Origin: Thermoguttaceae bacterium
GTDB taxonomy: Bacteria; Planctomycetota; Planctomycetia; Pirellulales; Thermoguttaceae
Assembly: GCA_017405595.1 (NCBI GenBank)
Contig: JAFRAC010000017.1
Span: forward strand, 1-64,000
Direction: 5' to 3'
Length of the DNA: 64,000 bases
Shown: positions 17,430 through 26,613 of the stretch, piece after piece
How positions within the stretch are numbered: position 1 is the first letter of the stretch
How the letters are laid out: every line of letters begins with the position of its first letter
Notes under the pieces: generated by a model
Told to the model about the DNA's origin: nothing
The model's input: only the letters and a program-made list of their open reading frames with translations
The model's database searches: none
Program-made: the position numbers and the translations under genes

Positions 17430-17687
17430 TCCGCGACCGCCACGGCTCAAGGGACGAAAGAGGAAAAGGTTCTCTACCTCGACCTCTTGAACCGGCACTA
17501 TTACAGTTTCGCCGACCAGGACGTTTTGAACATCATCTGCAATGGCCGAACCCGCTGCCTGGAGAACAAGTGGAACAGCGGAATCGCCTGCGGATGGAGC
17601 AAGAGCCCGGTGATCGACCATTTCGTTTCCTACGCCGATTTCTGGAAAAACCCGAACTGCCGGTCATGGCAGGCCATGAAAGGGTAG
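17430..17687 (+). pseudogene. Remnant of a glycosyltransferase family 8 gene
   Basis: The frame reads KVLYLDLLNRHYYSFADQD then VLNIICNGRTRCLENKWN, closely resembling the C-terminal part of GT8 galactosyl/glucosyltransferases (fpDQDaLN ... Lp-x-kWN). It ends at TAG at 17687. The N-terminal catalytic half (with the DXD motif) is absent: upstream runs straight into the SDR promoter region. A TTG at 17487 could start a 66-residue peptide, but this is most likely a decayed gene end left by a deletion. Confidence 0.6.
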
Positions 17688-17720
17688 CTCGCGCATTATT
17701 GGGCTCAAAAAGAAGAGAAA

Positions 17721-17838
17721 GAACCGGTCTAATTAAACCGCACTTTAATTAAACCGGTTCACCCGGCGCGTAATTAAAGCCCGCTTTAATTAAAACGGAA
17801 TCCCGGTAGCGCAAGTAAAATCGCGGCCGGGATTTTTT
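17721..17838 (+). repeat. Three stacked hairpins, the last terminator-like
   Basis: Hairpin 1 spans 17721-17760 (GAACCGGT and AATTAAA on the left, mirrored on the right). Hairpin 2 spans 17771-17792 (TAATTAAAGC, CC, GCTTTAATTA). Hairpin 3 has AATCCCGG (17799-17806) pairing with CCGGGATT (17827-17834), then a T run. All share AATTAAA/TTTAATT units. The array lies between the GT8 remnant and a cluster of small minus-strand genes. Confidence 0.65.
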
Positions 17839-17874
17839 AGTTAAGATTTCGGTTATTAAGCATTATTTAACAAC

Positions 17875-18084
17875 TCAGTTTGTTTTCTGTTTCGGTGGGG
17901 TAGGGGGATAAATGAAAGCAGCAACAATTACGACAACAGCATCAATTGCACCGGCTTTGCCGAACAACAGGACAGAATCCCTATTGTCGCAAAAAATATT
18001 GACAAACGTCAAACCCAGCAAAACAAAAAAGACTGTAAGCATACAGATCCAGAAGATTTCTCGGATCGTAAGGTTCCTGTTCAT
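17875..18084 (-). CDS. Small two-helix membrane protein
   Basis: The product has 69 residues: basic start (MNRNLTIRE), two hydrophobic helices (IFWICMLTVFFVLLGLTFV and AIDAVVVIVAAFIYPP) and a proline/lysine tail. The ATG at 18084 is chosen because AAAGGGGGAAATC precedes it; an upstream in-frame ATG at 18120 lacks this. The leader is nearly the same as that of the GYF_2 gene at 18629, so this gene appears to belong to the same duplicated set although it lacks the GYF_2 domain. Function unknown. Confidence 0.65.
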   Translation of the reverse strand: MNRNLTIREIFWICMLTVFFVLLGLTFVNIFCDNRDSVLLFGKAGAIDAVVVIVAAFIYPPTPPKQKTN

Positions 18085-18170
18085 GATTTCCCCCTTTCTC
18101 GGTCTGTCTGTTTTACTCACATTTTAGCGTATCGGGTTTTTCTTAACAACTAAAATCGAACTGTTAAGTG

Positions 18171-18629
18171 TTATTCAAGAGTCGGGTTTTTTAGGCTGAC
18201 AGACTCCACCTTTTGTGGAATCCGGCCGAGTTTATATATCGCCGCAAGGAGGCCGACAAACAAACAAAAAACGCCGGCAAAGATTACCCGCGCGGCATAT
18301 TCCCAGGCATCTTCCTCGTCTAAATGAAAAAAGACCGAGACGCACAAAGCCAGAGTGATTAAAGTTCCGAGAACCTTAACCAAATTAACGACCTGAACGA
18401 TCTTGCGCCAAGTTTTTAGGGACAGATAGTGTTTAGGTCCGAATTTAAGGTTCGGGAGCTCCGCAGCCTGGAACGGCTTGCGGAAACGGGGCGCTGCGGC
18501 AGACAGGTCAGATTCGGCGACTTCCAGAGTTGTGTACGGCGTTACATCGCCCCACCATGCCAAGTTGTCGAGTTCGACAGAATCCACCGGTCCGATCTTT
18601 TCATCACCCTTATGGTAGTAAAAGTTCAT
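18171..18629 (-). CDS. GYF_2-domain small membrane protein (copy 1)
   Basis: 152 residues. The N-terminus (MNFYYHKGDEKIGPVDSVEL) matches the GYF_2 (DUF4339) pattern YYxxxGxxxGPv. A linker and two hydrophobic helices follow (about 85-105 and 112-135). GYF_2 domains are usually protein-interaction modules at the membrane. The start has a strong AAAGGGGAAATC ribosome site. Paralogue of the gene at 18695-19108. Confidence 0.75.
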   Translation of the reverse strand: MNFYYHKGDEKIGPVDSVELDNLAWWGDVTPYTTLEVAESDLSAAAPRFRKPFQAAELPNLKFGPKHYLSLKTWRKIVQVVNLVKVLGTLITLALCVSVFFHLDEEDAWEYAARVIFAGVFCLFVGLLAAIYKLGRIPQKVESVSLKNPTLE

Positions 18630-18694
18630 GATTTCCCCTTTCTCGGTCTGCTTGTTTTACTCACATTTCGGCGTGTCGGGTTTGGCTTAACAAC

Positions 18695-19108
18695 TCAATC
18701 TTCTATCGGTTTCGGTGGGACTTTATTGAGCTTGCACATCCGCCCAAGAACCTCAACCAAGACGGTTGCTCCGGTCAAAGCCAAGAGTGCCGCAAAAAAG
18801 GAATTAGCCAGTTTGGGATTATCAATCGACCAGGCGACCATGCCAGAAAATGAAAGAAGCATCCCCAGTAAGCAACTGAGCTTAATATAGTTATAAGCGA
18901 CCGCCAGCCGGCGCGCGGTTTTCAGGGAAATGTTCAGCGGGTTGGAACCGGGAGACGGCGTGTTTTCAGACGCAGGCAGCTGTTTGCCGTTCGGCCACTC
19001 GATGATTGTGTCCGGCTTGATGTCGCCACCCCATTCCATGAGATTATCAAACTCAATTAAATCAAACGGTCCGATCTTTTCGCCGTCTTTGTAGTAGTAA
19101 AACCCCAT
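18695..19108 (-). CDS. GYF_2-domain small membrane protein (copy 2)
   Basis: 137 residues. The N-terminal GYF_2 module (MGFYYYKDGEKIGPFDLIEF ... DIKPDTIIEW) aligns with copy 1. It is followed by a basic SLKTARR turn before two membrane helices, also shared (SLKTWRK in copy 1). The ribosome site AAAGGGGGAAATC is the same as in the two genes downstream. The three genes look like products of local tandem duplication that diverged in the linker and tail. Confidence 0.75.
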   Translation of the reverse strand: MGFYYYKDGEKIGPFDLIEFDNLMEWGGDIKPDTIIEWPNGKQLPASENTPSPGSNPLNISLKTARRLAVAYNYIKLSCLLGMLLSFSGMVAWSIDNPKLANSFFAALLALTGATVLVEVLGRMCKLNKVPPKPIED

Positions 19109-19135
19109 GATTTCCCCCTTTCTCAGTTTACCCGG

Positions 19136-19369
19136 TCAGCGCCCGAACAGACGTCGGGCGAGTTCGCTGATGACTTTCGTTAAGATTTCGCGGTTAGGTT
19201 CCGAGAGCTGGTCGATGTAGTCCCGGATGAACGCTATTAGAGCCTCTTCGTCGGGAGGCGGCTGCGGGCCGATCACCGGCTAATCGCCCCCCGTCCCGTT
19301 CATCAGCCGATCCTCATTGATGCCGAACGCAAGATGAAGCGCGCGAATAAGGCGCTTTTCGAACGGCAT
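19136..19369 (-). pseudogene. Small gene interrupted by an in-frame TAG
   Basis: A 78-codon minus-strand frame starts with ATG at 19369 (MPFEKRLIRALHLAFGINED) behind GAAGGTTCC. It meets TAG at 19282-19280, then continues in the same frame to a TGA at 19136 (second part: PPPDEEALIAFIRDYIDQL and ISELARRLFGR, amphipathic helices). Translation could restart at the GTG at 19276. The unbroken coding character on both sides suggests one gene with a nonsense mutation. It lies directly upstream of the GYF_2 genes. Confidence 0.45.
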
Positions 19370-19648
19370 GGTTGGAACCTTCAATTCGGCTTATCGTGCT
19401 GTGAGGATACCGGATCGCTTCAGCGAAGGCGGCGGTTTTAACCCCGGGGTTTCACGGAGAATTATCAACCGTCCGTCTGCCGCTATCATAGATTATAGCA
19501 TTTTTTGTCCGTACTGCAAATTCCTGTACTTTCCAAAAAATCTGATTTAGACGGCATTGAAAAACTAAGTCTTTTTCAACGGGGTTAAGTTAAAACGGAC
19601 CTGGCTTTTCCCGTAACCCTTCTGCTCTGACCAGCACACCGCCCCGCC

Positions 19649-19677
19649 TTCCAAAACGCTTCTCCCGGGGGTAAAAT
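19649..19677 (+). promoter_or_regulatory. Probable leuS promoter
   Basis: TTCCAA (19649-19654), a 17-base spacer and TAAAAT (19672-19677), with leuS starting at 19730 behind AGGATAC. No T-box or other leader structure is seen in the 360 bases upstream of leuS; the rest of that region (19370-19640) holds nothing recognised. Confidence 0.55.
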
Positions 19678-19729
19678 AACGGCGGATTATTGTTTTTCAA
19701 TTCCGGCCAAATCTCTATAGGATACCCCC

Positions 19730-22582
19730 ATGGCACGCTATAACCCTTCTGCGATCGAACCGAAATGGCAAGAATACTGGGCGAAGAACAACACCTTTGC
19801 CGCGCCGCGCCTTCCCGGCCGGGGCGGAAAGATGTACATCCTCGATATGTTCCCCTATCCGAGCGGCAACGGCCTTCATGTCGGCCATCCCGAAGGGTAT
19901 ACCGCGACCGATATCGTTTCGCGCTATAACCGGATGAAAGGGAAATCGGTCATCCATCCGATGGGGTGGGATGCGTTCGGCCTGCCCGCCGAACAGCATG
20001 CCAAAAAGACCGGTATTCATCCCCGGATCACGACCGAAAAGAACATCGCCAACTTTAAGCGCCAGCTCAAAATGCTCGGCCTTTCGTTCGACTGGGACCG
20101 CGAGGTGGCGACGACCGATGTCGCCTATTTCCGCTGGACGCAGAAGATTTTTCTCGTTCTGTACGACACCTGGTTCGATCCGGAAACCCAAAAAGGGCGC
20201 CCGATCGCCGAACTGCCTATTCCCGCCGATGTCGCCGCCGCCGGACCTGACGCGGTGCGCGAGTATACCGACGATCACCGCCTTGCCTATCAGGTCGAGG
20301 CGGCGGTTAACTGGTGTCCCGAATTGGGAACGGTTCTGGCGAACGAAGAGGTGATCGGCGGCGTGAGCGAACGGGGCGGGTACCCGGTCATGCGGATTCC
20401 GCTCCGGCAGTGGATGCTCCGGATTACCGCTTATGCCGACCGGCTTTCCGACGATTTGGACGGTCTCGACTGGTCCGAGAGCATTAAGCTTCTCCAGCGG
20501 AACTGGATCGGGAAGAGTACCGGCGCCGAAGTCGATTTCTTTATCGGCGCCGACTGCGGCGCGGGGATTCCCGACGATGCCGCTTTCGACGCCTGGAAAG
20601 CCGCGCGCGCCGATTCGGGTTATCCGCGCAAGCCGGGCGACGATGTCCTGCGCGTCTTTACGACCCGGCCCGACACTCTTTTCGGCGCGACCTATATGGT
20701 GATCGCGCCGGAGCACCCCCTTGTCGGGCGGCTGACTTCCCCTGAACAGGCCGAGGCGGTCAAAGCGTACTGCCAGCAGGCCGCGTTCAAGTCCGATCTG
20801 GACCGCACCGATCTGGCGAAGACGAAAACCGGGGTCTTTACCGGTTCCTACGCCCGCAACCCCGTGAACGGCGCGGCGGTGCCGATCTGGATTGCCGACT
20901 ATGTTCTCATCTCTTACGGAACCGGCGCGATCATGTCGGTTCCGGCACACGATACGCGCGATTTCGAGTTCGCCCGCCAGTTCAATCTGCCGATCATTCA
21001 GGTGGTCGCCAAAGAGGGGGAAAGACTCGATCCGGCGGCGATGACCGAAGCGATGACCGAGAAGGGAACGGCGGTCAACAGCGGCCGATACGACGGCACT
21101 CCGACCGCCGAGTTTAAAGAGATCATCAGCGGCGAACTGGCCGATGCCGGACTCGGAAAAAAGACCGTGAACTACAAACTGCGCGACTGGCTTTTCAGCC
21201 GCCAGCATTTCTGGGGCGAACCGTTCCCCCTCCTGCGCGAGCTGGGCGAGGACGGCCGGCCGAACGGAAACGTTTTGCCTCTTTCCGATGACGAGCTTCC
21301 GCTCGATCTGCCCGAGGGGATGACTTTCGACGCGGCGCACCAGTCCCCCGAACCGCCGCTCGAAAAGGCACCGGAAGAGTGGCTTTATGTCGAGCGGAAC
21401 GGGAAAAAGTATAAGCGCGAAACGAACACCATGCCGCAATGGGCGGGAAGTTGCTGGTACTACCTGCGTTACCTCGATCCGAAGAACGACAAAGCGCTGG
21501 TCGATCCGGAAATCGAAAAAGCGTGGATGCCGGTCGATCTGTATGTCGGCGGCGCCGAGCACGCGGTTCTCCATCTCCTTTACGCGCGGTTCTGGCACAA
21601 GGTCCTGTTTGACCGCGGCTACGTGACCACGAAAGAACCGTTCCAGAAACTGGTCAATCAGGGAATGATTCTGGGCGAAATGGAGTTTACCGGATACCAG
21701 ACCCCCGACGGCGCCTGGGTCAGTGCGAAAGAGGTCGAAATCGACGGCGCTAAGGCTCTGCGCAAGAGCGACAAGCTTGAACTGGCCGCAGTGAAACTCG
21801 CCCCGCGCGACCTTCAGAAGAAAGGGGAATCGTTCGTGCTGGCCGCCGATCCTTCGATTGCGGTCGAAGGGAAATCGTACAAGATGTCGAAAAGCCGCGG
21901 GAACGTCATCAATCCCGACGAAGTGGTTGCGCAGTACGGCGCCGACGCGCTCCGGCTCTATGAGATGTTCATGGGGCCGCTCGAAGCGGTCAAACCATGG
22001 AGCCAGGACGGCGTGAGCGGCGTTTACGGATTCCTCGGGCGCGTCTGGCGGATGATCATCGACGCCGATGCCGAGGACGACCGGCTTAACCCCGCCGTTG
22101 CCGACGCTGAGCCGACCGGCGAGCAGAACCGCGTTCTGCACAAGACGATTTTGGCGGTGACCGGCGACATTAACAACATGTCGTTCAATACGGCGATCGC
22201 CCGCATGATGGAGTTTGTCAACTTCTTCGGCCGCGAAAAGGTCCGCCCGAAAAAGGCGATGGAAGATTTCCTCCTTCTGCTGGCTCCCTTTGCGCCGCAC
22301 ATTGCCGAAGAGCTCTGGCAGCGGCTCGGGCACGGCGAGTCGCTCGCCTGCGCCCCATGGCCCGAAGGGAACGAGTCGTTTGTCGCCGAATCGAACGGGA
22401 CGATTCCGGTTCAGGTCAACGGAAAACTCCGCGCGAAGATTGATGTGCCGGTCGGCGCCGACCGCGGCGCGCTCGAAGAGGCCGCCAAAGCCGAACCGAA
22501 GATTGCCGCCGCGCTCGAAGGGAAAACGGTCGTGAAGACGATTGTCGTTCCCGGAAAGATGGTGAATTTCGTGATCCGTTAG
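19730..22582 (+). CDS. leuS: Leucyl-tRNA synthetase
   Basis: The 950-residue class I synthetase has HIGH as HVGH (residues 50-53, in [15 protein letters not shown]). The CP1 editing domain includes [20 protein letters not shown] and the [15 protein letters not shown] segment, whose threonine-rich and aspartate sites clear mischarged isoleucine/norvaline. KMSKS is exact (K718-S722, KMSKSRGN). [12 protein letters not shown] is also typical. The protein is longer than the bacterial norm (about 860), with extra residues around 160-180 ([19 protein letters not shown] region) and before the KMSKS loop. The start is preceded by AGGATAC. Confidence 0.98.
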   Translation: MARYNPSAIEPKWQEYWAKNNTFAAPRLPGRGGKMYILDMFPYPSGNGLHVGHPEGYTATDIVSRYNRMKGKSVIHPMGWDAFGLPAEQHAKKTGIHPRITTEKNIANFKRQLKMLGLSFDWDREVATTDVAYFRWTQKIFLVLYDTWFDPETQKGRPIAELPIPADVAAAGPDAVREYTDDHRLAYQVEAAVNWCPELGTVLANEEVIGGVSERGGYPVMRIPLRQWMLRITAYADRLSDDLDGLDWSESIKLLQRNWIGKSTGAEVDFFIGADCGAGIPDDAAFDAWKAARADSGYPRKPGDDVLRVFTTRPDTLFGATYMVIAPEHPLVGRLTSPEQAEAVKAYCQQAAFKSDLDRTDLAKTKTGVFTGSYARNPVNGAAVPIWIADYVLISYGTGAIMSVPAHDTRDFEFARQFNLPIIQVVAKEGERLDPAAMTEAMTEKGTAVNSGRYDGTPTAEFKEIISGELADAGLGKKTVNYKLRDWLFSRQHFWGEPFPLLRELGEDGRPNGNVLPLSDDELPLDLPEGMTFDAAHQSPEPPLEKAPEEWLYVERNGKKYKRETNTMPQWAGSCWYYLRYLDPKNDKALVDPEIEKAWMPVDLYVGGAEHAVLHLLYARFWHKVLFDRGYVTTKEPFQKLVNQGMILGEMEFTGYQTPDGAWVSAKEVEIDGAKALRKSDKLELAAVKLAPRDLQKKGESFVLAADPSIAVEGKSYKMSKSRGNVINPDEVVAQYGADALRLYEMFMGPLEAVKPWSQDGVSGVYGFLGRVWRMIIDADAEDDRLNPAVADAEPTGEQNRVLHKTILAVTGDINNMSFNTAIARMMEFVNFFGREKVRPKKAMEDFLLLLAPFAPHIAEELWQRLGHGESLACAPWPEGNESFVAESNGTIPVQVNGKLRAKIDVPVGADRGALEEAAKAEPKIAAALEGKTVVKTIVVPGKMVNFVIR

Positions 22583-22638
22583 GGGGGGCCTTTTGCCGCG
22601 GAGCGCCGCCGGCGGAACGCGGCCGGGCGCAGTCGCTC

Positions 22639-22666
22639 TCGACAGCCCCTTGCGGCGTGGTATAAT
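22639..22666 (+). promoter_or_regulatory. Promoter of the aminotransferase gene
   Basis: TCGACA (22639-22644), a 16-base spacer and a perfect TATAAT (22661-22666). The gene begins at 22784. Confidence 0.65.
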
Positions 22667-22783
22667 GGAGCCCGGCCGGTCCGCCTTTGGCGCGCGGTCC
22701 GTTCGGGTTCTTTTCGAACCGTGCGAATCGGTTTTTTTAGTGCAGCAGATTTTGATTTCCCGGTAACCAGGAGTAAACGAACA

Positions 22784-23896
22784 ATGAAAGACAGCTGGCT
22801 GTCGAAACGGTCCGAGAGTTTTAGCTCTTCCGGAATCCGCAAAGTATTTGATTTGGGCGCGAAACTTGCCGATCCGATCAACCTTTCGATCGGGCAGCCC
22901 GATTTCGATATGCCCGCCGAATGCCGCCAGGGCGCGATCGACGCGGTCAACAGCCATAAGAGCGGCTACACGCCCACGCAGGGGCTGAAAGTCTTTCTCG
23001 ATAAAATTCAGACCGAAGTCGACGCCGAATACCATCACGACGACCGCAAGGTCTTCATTGCCAGCGGCACGAGCGGCACGCTCCTTCTGGCGGCGCTTTC
23101 GTTCATCGATCCGGGCGACGAGGTCATTCTGTTCGACCCGTATTTCGTGATGTACGAATCGCTGGTCAAGCTGATCGGCGGGGTGCCGGTTTTGATCGAC
23201 ACCTATCCCGATTTCCGCATGGATCCCGATAAAGTCGCGGCGGCGATCACTCCGAAAACAAAGATGATCATCATGAACTCCCCGGCGAACCCGACGGGCC
23301 ATGTTGCCACGCGCGAAGAGACCGAAGGGATCGCCAATATCGCCGCGAAACACGGAATCCTGCTGGTCAGCGACGAAATCTACCGCACGTTCTGCCACGT
23401 TCCGTTCACTTCCCCCGCCGAGTTCAATCCCGACACGCTGGTCATGAACGGGTTCAGCAAATCGCACGGAATGCCCGGATGGCGTGTCGGCTATGCGCAC
23501 GGGCCCGCCAAGCTGATCGAAACGATGTGCAAGTTCCAGCAGTACTCCTTCGTCTGCGCGCCCCAGGTCGGCCAGTGGGCGGCGATGGCGGGGCTCGCTG
23601 CCGATATGAGCGGCGAGATCGCCAACTACCGCCGCAAGCGCGACATGATCATCGACGGGATCGGCGACCTTTACGAAATCGCCAAGCCGGAAGGCGCGTT
23701 CTACATGTTCCCGAAAGCCCCGTGGGGAACCGCTTCCGAGTTCGTCGAAAAGGCGATTACCAAATATTCGCTTCTGATCATTCCCGGCAACGTCTTCAGC
23801 TCGCGCGACACGCATTTCCGCATTTCCTATGCGGCGAGCGACGAAACGATCAAGCGCGGGATCGAAGCGTTCCGCAAACTGGCGGCTGACCGCTAA
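22784..23896 (+). CDS. PLP-dependent aminotransferase, class I/II
   Basis: The 370-residue fold type I enzyme has the PLP-binding Schiff-base lysine K226 in NGFSKSHGMPGWRVGY. NSPANPTGHV (substrate/PLP Asn), VSDEIYR (Asp contacting the pyridine N, Tyr contacting O3') and the C-terminal HFRISYA arginine for the substrate carboxylate are all visible. It resembles the aspartate/aromatic aminotransferase subgroup (AspC/PatA-like). The exact amino donor cannot be fixed. The ATG at 22784 follows CAGGAG. argG follows 41 bases after the stop and may be co-transcribed. Confidence 0.93.
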   Translation: MKDSWLSKRSESFSSSGIRKVFDLGAKLADPINLSIGQPDFDMPAECRQGAIDAVNSHKSGYTPTQGLKVFLDKIQTEVDAEYHHDDRKVFIASGTSGTLLLAALSFIDPGDEVILFDPYFVMYESLVKLIGGVPVLIDTYPDFRMDPDKVAAAITPKTKMIIMNSPANPTGHVATREETEGIANIAAKHGILLVSDEIYRTFCHVPFTSPAEFNPDTLVMNGFSKSHGMPGWRVGYAHGPAKLIETMCKFQQYSFVCAPQVGQWAAMAGLAADMSGEIANYRRKRDMIIDGIGDLYEIAKPEGAFYMFPKAPWGTASEFVEKAITKYSLLIIPGNVFSSRDTHFRISYAASDETIKRGIEAFRKLAADR

Positions 23897-23937
23897 AAAT
23901 ATTTTCACACGCCCACTTTAACAAGAAAGAGATCGTC

Positions 23938-25155
23938 ATGGCAAAAAAGAGTTGTGTGCTGGCCTATTCCGGCGGTTTGGATACTTCGGTCATTCTCGGC
24001 TGGCTGATGGACCGCGGCTACGATGTCCATTGTGTTTATGTCGATGTCGGCCAGCCGTGTGAAGACCGCGCGGCGATCCGCAAGAAAGCGGAAGATATCG
24101 GCGCGGCGTCGGTCCGGTTCATCGATGTGCGCGAAGAGCTCTGCCGCGATTACGCTTTCCCGATGATCCAGTGGCAGGCGAAGTACGAAGCGGTCTATCT
24201 GCTCGGCACCTCGATTGCCCGGCCGATCATCTCGAAGAAGATTCTCGAAGTCGCCAAAGAGGTCGGCGCCGAAGCGTTCGCGCACGGCGCGACGGGGAAA
24301 GGGAACGATCAGTGCCGGTTCCAGCTGGCCGCCGAAGCGCTCGAGCCTTCGGTGAAGATGATCACCCCTTGGCGGATGGACGAGTTCCGGAAAGATTTCC
24401 CCGGCCGCACCGAAATGATCGAGTATTGCGCCAAAAAGAACATTCCGGTCAAGGCCTCGATCGCCAAACCCTACTCTTCCGACGAGAACTGCCTGCATAT
24501 CAGCTACGAAGCCGGTCAGCTCGAAGATATGAACGTCTGCGGGCTCGATCTGGTCGAGTTCGGAATGTGTGTGCGTCCGCAGGACGCTCCCGACAAGGAA
24601 GAGAAAGTCTCGATTGAGTTCGAGTCGGGCGTGCCGGTCAAGGTGAACGGCGAAAAGCTCGGCGCCTACGAAGTGATCGACACGCTCAACAAAATCGGCG
24701 GCCGCAACGGGGTCGGGATCATCGACATGGTCGAAAACCGTTTCGTCGGCATGAAGAGCCGCGGCGTTTACGAATCCCCCGGTATGACGATCCTTTACGA
24801 CGCGCACCGCTATGTCGAACAGCTGACGCTTGACCGCGACCTGACCCATCTGCGCGACCGCCTTTCGCCCGAAGTTGCCGAAATGGTCTACAACGGGTTC
24901 TGGTACTGCGCCAAGATGGATGCGCTTCTGGCGTTCATCAAGGAGGCCCAGAAACCGGTTACCGGCCGTGTCGATCTCAAACTTTATAAGGGAAACATCA
25001 TTCTCGATAAGCGCGAAAGCGCCAATTCCCTTTACGACGAGGGGATCGCCACGATGGAAGGGAGCGACGCGTACAATCAGAACGACGCGACCGGATTCCT
25101 GCGGATTCTCGGTCTTCCGCTCCGCGTACAGGGGAAAGCCCGGCCCCGCGCCTGA
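23938..25155 (+). CDS. argG: Argininosuccinate synthase
   Basis: The 405-residue enzyme joins citrulline and aspartate with ATP in arginine synthesis. The N-type ATP pyrophosphatase P-loop AYSGGLDTS (residues 9-17) is exact. Other family blocks are HGATGKGNDQCRFQ, GTSIARPII and SSDENCLHISYE, plus the C-terminal GFLRILGLPLRV. Length is normal. It lies behind an aminotransferase gene and ends at a strong terminator. Confidence 0.97.
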   Translation: MAKKSCVLAYSGGLDTSVILGWLMDRGYDVHCVYVDVGQPCEDRAAIRKKAEDIGAASVRFIDVREELCRDYAFPMIQWQAKYEAVYLLGTSIARPIISKKILEVAKEVGAEAFAHGATGKGNDQCRFQLAAEALEPSVKMITPWRMDEFRKDFPGRTEMIEYCAKKNIPVKASIAKPYSSDENCLHISYEAGQLEDMNVCGLDLVEFGMCVRPQDAPDKEEKVSIEFESGVPVKVNGEKLGAYEVIDTLNKIGGRNGVGIIDMVENRFVGMKSRGVYESPGMTILYDAHRYVEQLTLDRDLTHLRDRLSPEVAEMVYNGFWYCAKMDALLAFIKEAQKPVTGRVDLKLYKGNIILDKRESANSLYDEGIATMEGSDAYNQNDATGFLRILGLPLRVQGKARPRA

Positions 25156-25203
25156 TTCGCTGAGCGCAATTTCCGCCTAGCGGGGCAGTTTTTTCGTTCG
25201 TAC

Positions 25204-25254
25204 GGTCAGCGCAAGGGACACTCACCTGGTGGACTTTGCGCTGACCGGTTTTTT
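25204..25254 (+). terminator. argG terminator
   Basis: GGTCAGCGCAA (25204-25214) pairs with TTGCGCTGACC (25236-25246), followed by GG and a T6 run. Confidence 0.9.
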
Positions 25255-25257
25255 CCC

Positions 25258-25278
25258 GCCGCCGCTTTTCGCGGCGGC
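25258..25278 (+). other. GC hairpin just before an MFS start codon
   Basis: GCCGCCGC, TTTTC, GCGGCGGC ends 11 bases before the ATG at 25290, or 5 before the alternative GTG at 25284. It occupies the ribosome-binding region and could lower or regulate translation. Confidence 0.5.
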
Positions 25279-25289
25279 GCTGCGTGAGA

Positions 25290-26522
25290 ATGGACTCTGT
25301 AACGAACCCCCCGATCAACTGGAAGAAGAACCTCTTTTTCATTTGGCTCTGCCAGTTTCTTTCGATTGCCGGTTTCTCGCTGGCGCTCCCCTTTGTCCCG
25401 ATCTATATCCGCGACAAGTGGGGGATCGTCGGGGAACATGAACTCGGGCTCTGGATGTCGGCGTTCTACTTCTTCGGCATGCTCAGTTACTGCGGGTCCA
25501 CTCCGCTCTGGGGCGTGCTGGCCGACCGGTTCGGGCGCAAACTGATGCTCTTACGCGCCTGTTATGTCGACGGCATCCTGTTCCCCTGTTTTCTGCTGGC
25601 GCCGAGCCCGGTCTGGCTCATTGTCGTCCGGTTCGTGACCTCGGCGTTTACCGGTACCGTCGCGGCGGCACAGACCCTGATCGTGACCAACACGCCCGAA
25701 GAGCATCACGGGTTCTGCCTGGGCACGCTTTCTTCGGCGATCTGGTGCGGCAACCTCGCCGGGTTCGCCGTCGGCGGGCTGGTCGTTCATCATTTCGGGT
25801 TTACCGCCGCGTTTTTAGCCTGCGGCGCGCTCTACCTCCTGGCGGGCGCTTTGGCGCACTTCTTCGTCCGTGAGAATTTTACGCCCCCCCCGAAAGGGAC
25901 GCTTCATAAGGCGGGGAACCCGTTCCGCGGCCTTTCGGCGGCGGCATGGATCGTCTCTCTCATGATCATCGTGATGGCGATCGGACGGAAGTTCGACGAG
26001 CCTTACATCGCGCTGATGGTCGAAAAGATTGCCGGACCCGAAAAGACTGCGCTCTTTACCGGCTGGATCAGCGCCGTTGCAGCATTGGGCGGAATCGGGT
26101 CCGGCATGGTGATCGGCCACTTGTGCGACCTCTGGTCCGCCGAAAAAGTCACACTTCCGATCGCGCTGGTCGCTGCCGCGGGAATGTTCGCGCAGGCAGC
26201 GGCGGGGAGCCTCCTCTTTTTCGGCACCGCCCGGTTCCTCAACAACCTTGCGGCGGCCGGTCTGGAACCGGCATTCTTTTCGATTCTGGCGAAAGTCTCG
26301 CCCGCGGAACGGCGCGGTACCGTCTTCGGCCTGGCGTCGAGTCTGCGGATGGGGGGGATTCTTCTCGCTTCGGCGCTGAGCGGCGCGGTCATCTGGCTTG
26401 CCGGAGTGCGGTTCATCTTCGTCACCGCAGGCATCTTTTTCCTGATCCTCGTCCCGATGCACCTGGCCGCCGGGCGGCTGGTCGACCGGCTCGGAACCGC
26501 CGGTAAAGAGCCGGCCCCGTAA
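25290..26522 (+). CDS. MFS transporter, drug-efflux type
   Basis: About 410 residues with twelve predicted membrane helices. The MFS motif A between helices 2 and 3 is LWGVLADRFGRKLMLLRA, and the second half repeats it in weaker form (VIGHLCDLWSAEKVTLP). The TetA/MdtG-like organisation suggests export of small hydrophobic compounds in exchange for protons; the substrate is unknown. The start is either ATG 25290 or GTG 25284, both behind a GC hairpin and without a clear Shine-Dalgarno sequence. Confidence 0.88.
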   Translation: MDSVTNPPINWKKNLFFIWLCQFLSIAGFSLALPFVPIYIRDKWGIVGEHELGLWMSAFYFFGMLSYCGSTPLWGVLADRFGRKLMLLRACYVDGILFPCFLLAPSPVWLIVVRFVTSAFTGTVAAAQTLIVTNTPEEHHGFCLGTLSSAIWCGNLAGFAVGGLVVHHFGFTAAFLACGALYLLAGALAHFFVRENFTPPPKGTLHKAGNPFRGLSAAAWIVSLMIIVMAIGRKFDEPYIALMVEKIAGPEKTALFTGWISAVAALGGIGSGMVIGHLCDLWSAEKVTLPIALVAAAGMFAQAAAGSLLFFGTARFLNNLAAAGLEPAFFSILAKVSPAERRGTVFGLASSLRMGGILLASALSGAVIWLAGVRFIFVTAGIFFLILVPMHLAAGRLVDRLGTAGKEPAP

Positions 26523-26547
26523 CCCGGCAGGCTGCGCCGGAACGGTC

Positions 26548-26576
26548 TTGACCTGAATTCTTAAATTGATTACTCT
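26548..26576 (+). promoter_or_regulatory. Promoter of the lipoprotein esterase gene
   Basis: TTGACC (26548-26553), a 17-base spacer and TACTCT (26571-26576). Confidence 0.55.
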
Positions 26577-26613
26577 CCCCGCGGTCTGTTTTCCTTTCAT
26601 TTCCGCAGGTTTT

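Noticed and set aside
17700..17800. Possible CRISPR-like repeats
   Set aside because: The repeats are self-complementary hairpins of different length without regular spacers; no cas genes are in the window.
19270..19290. Pyrrolysine-type reading of the TAG codon
   Set aside because: No pylTSBCD genes or PYLIS-like structure are visible; a nonsense mutation is simpler.
19370..19729. T-box leader upstream of leuS
   Set aside because: No T-box sequence (TGGNACCGCG) or anti-terminator was found.
19715..23908. Very long open frame on the minus strand opposite leuS and the aminotransferase
   Set aside because: It mirrors the codon structure of two clear genes, encodes no recognisable family and has Arg/Gly/Val/Asp-rich composition typical of antisense frames in GC-rich DNA.
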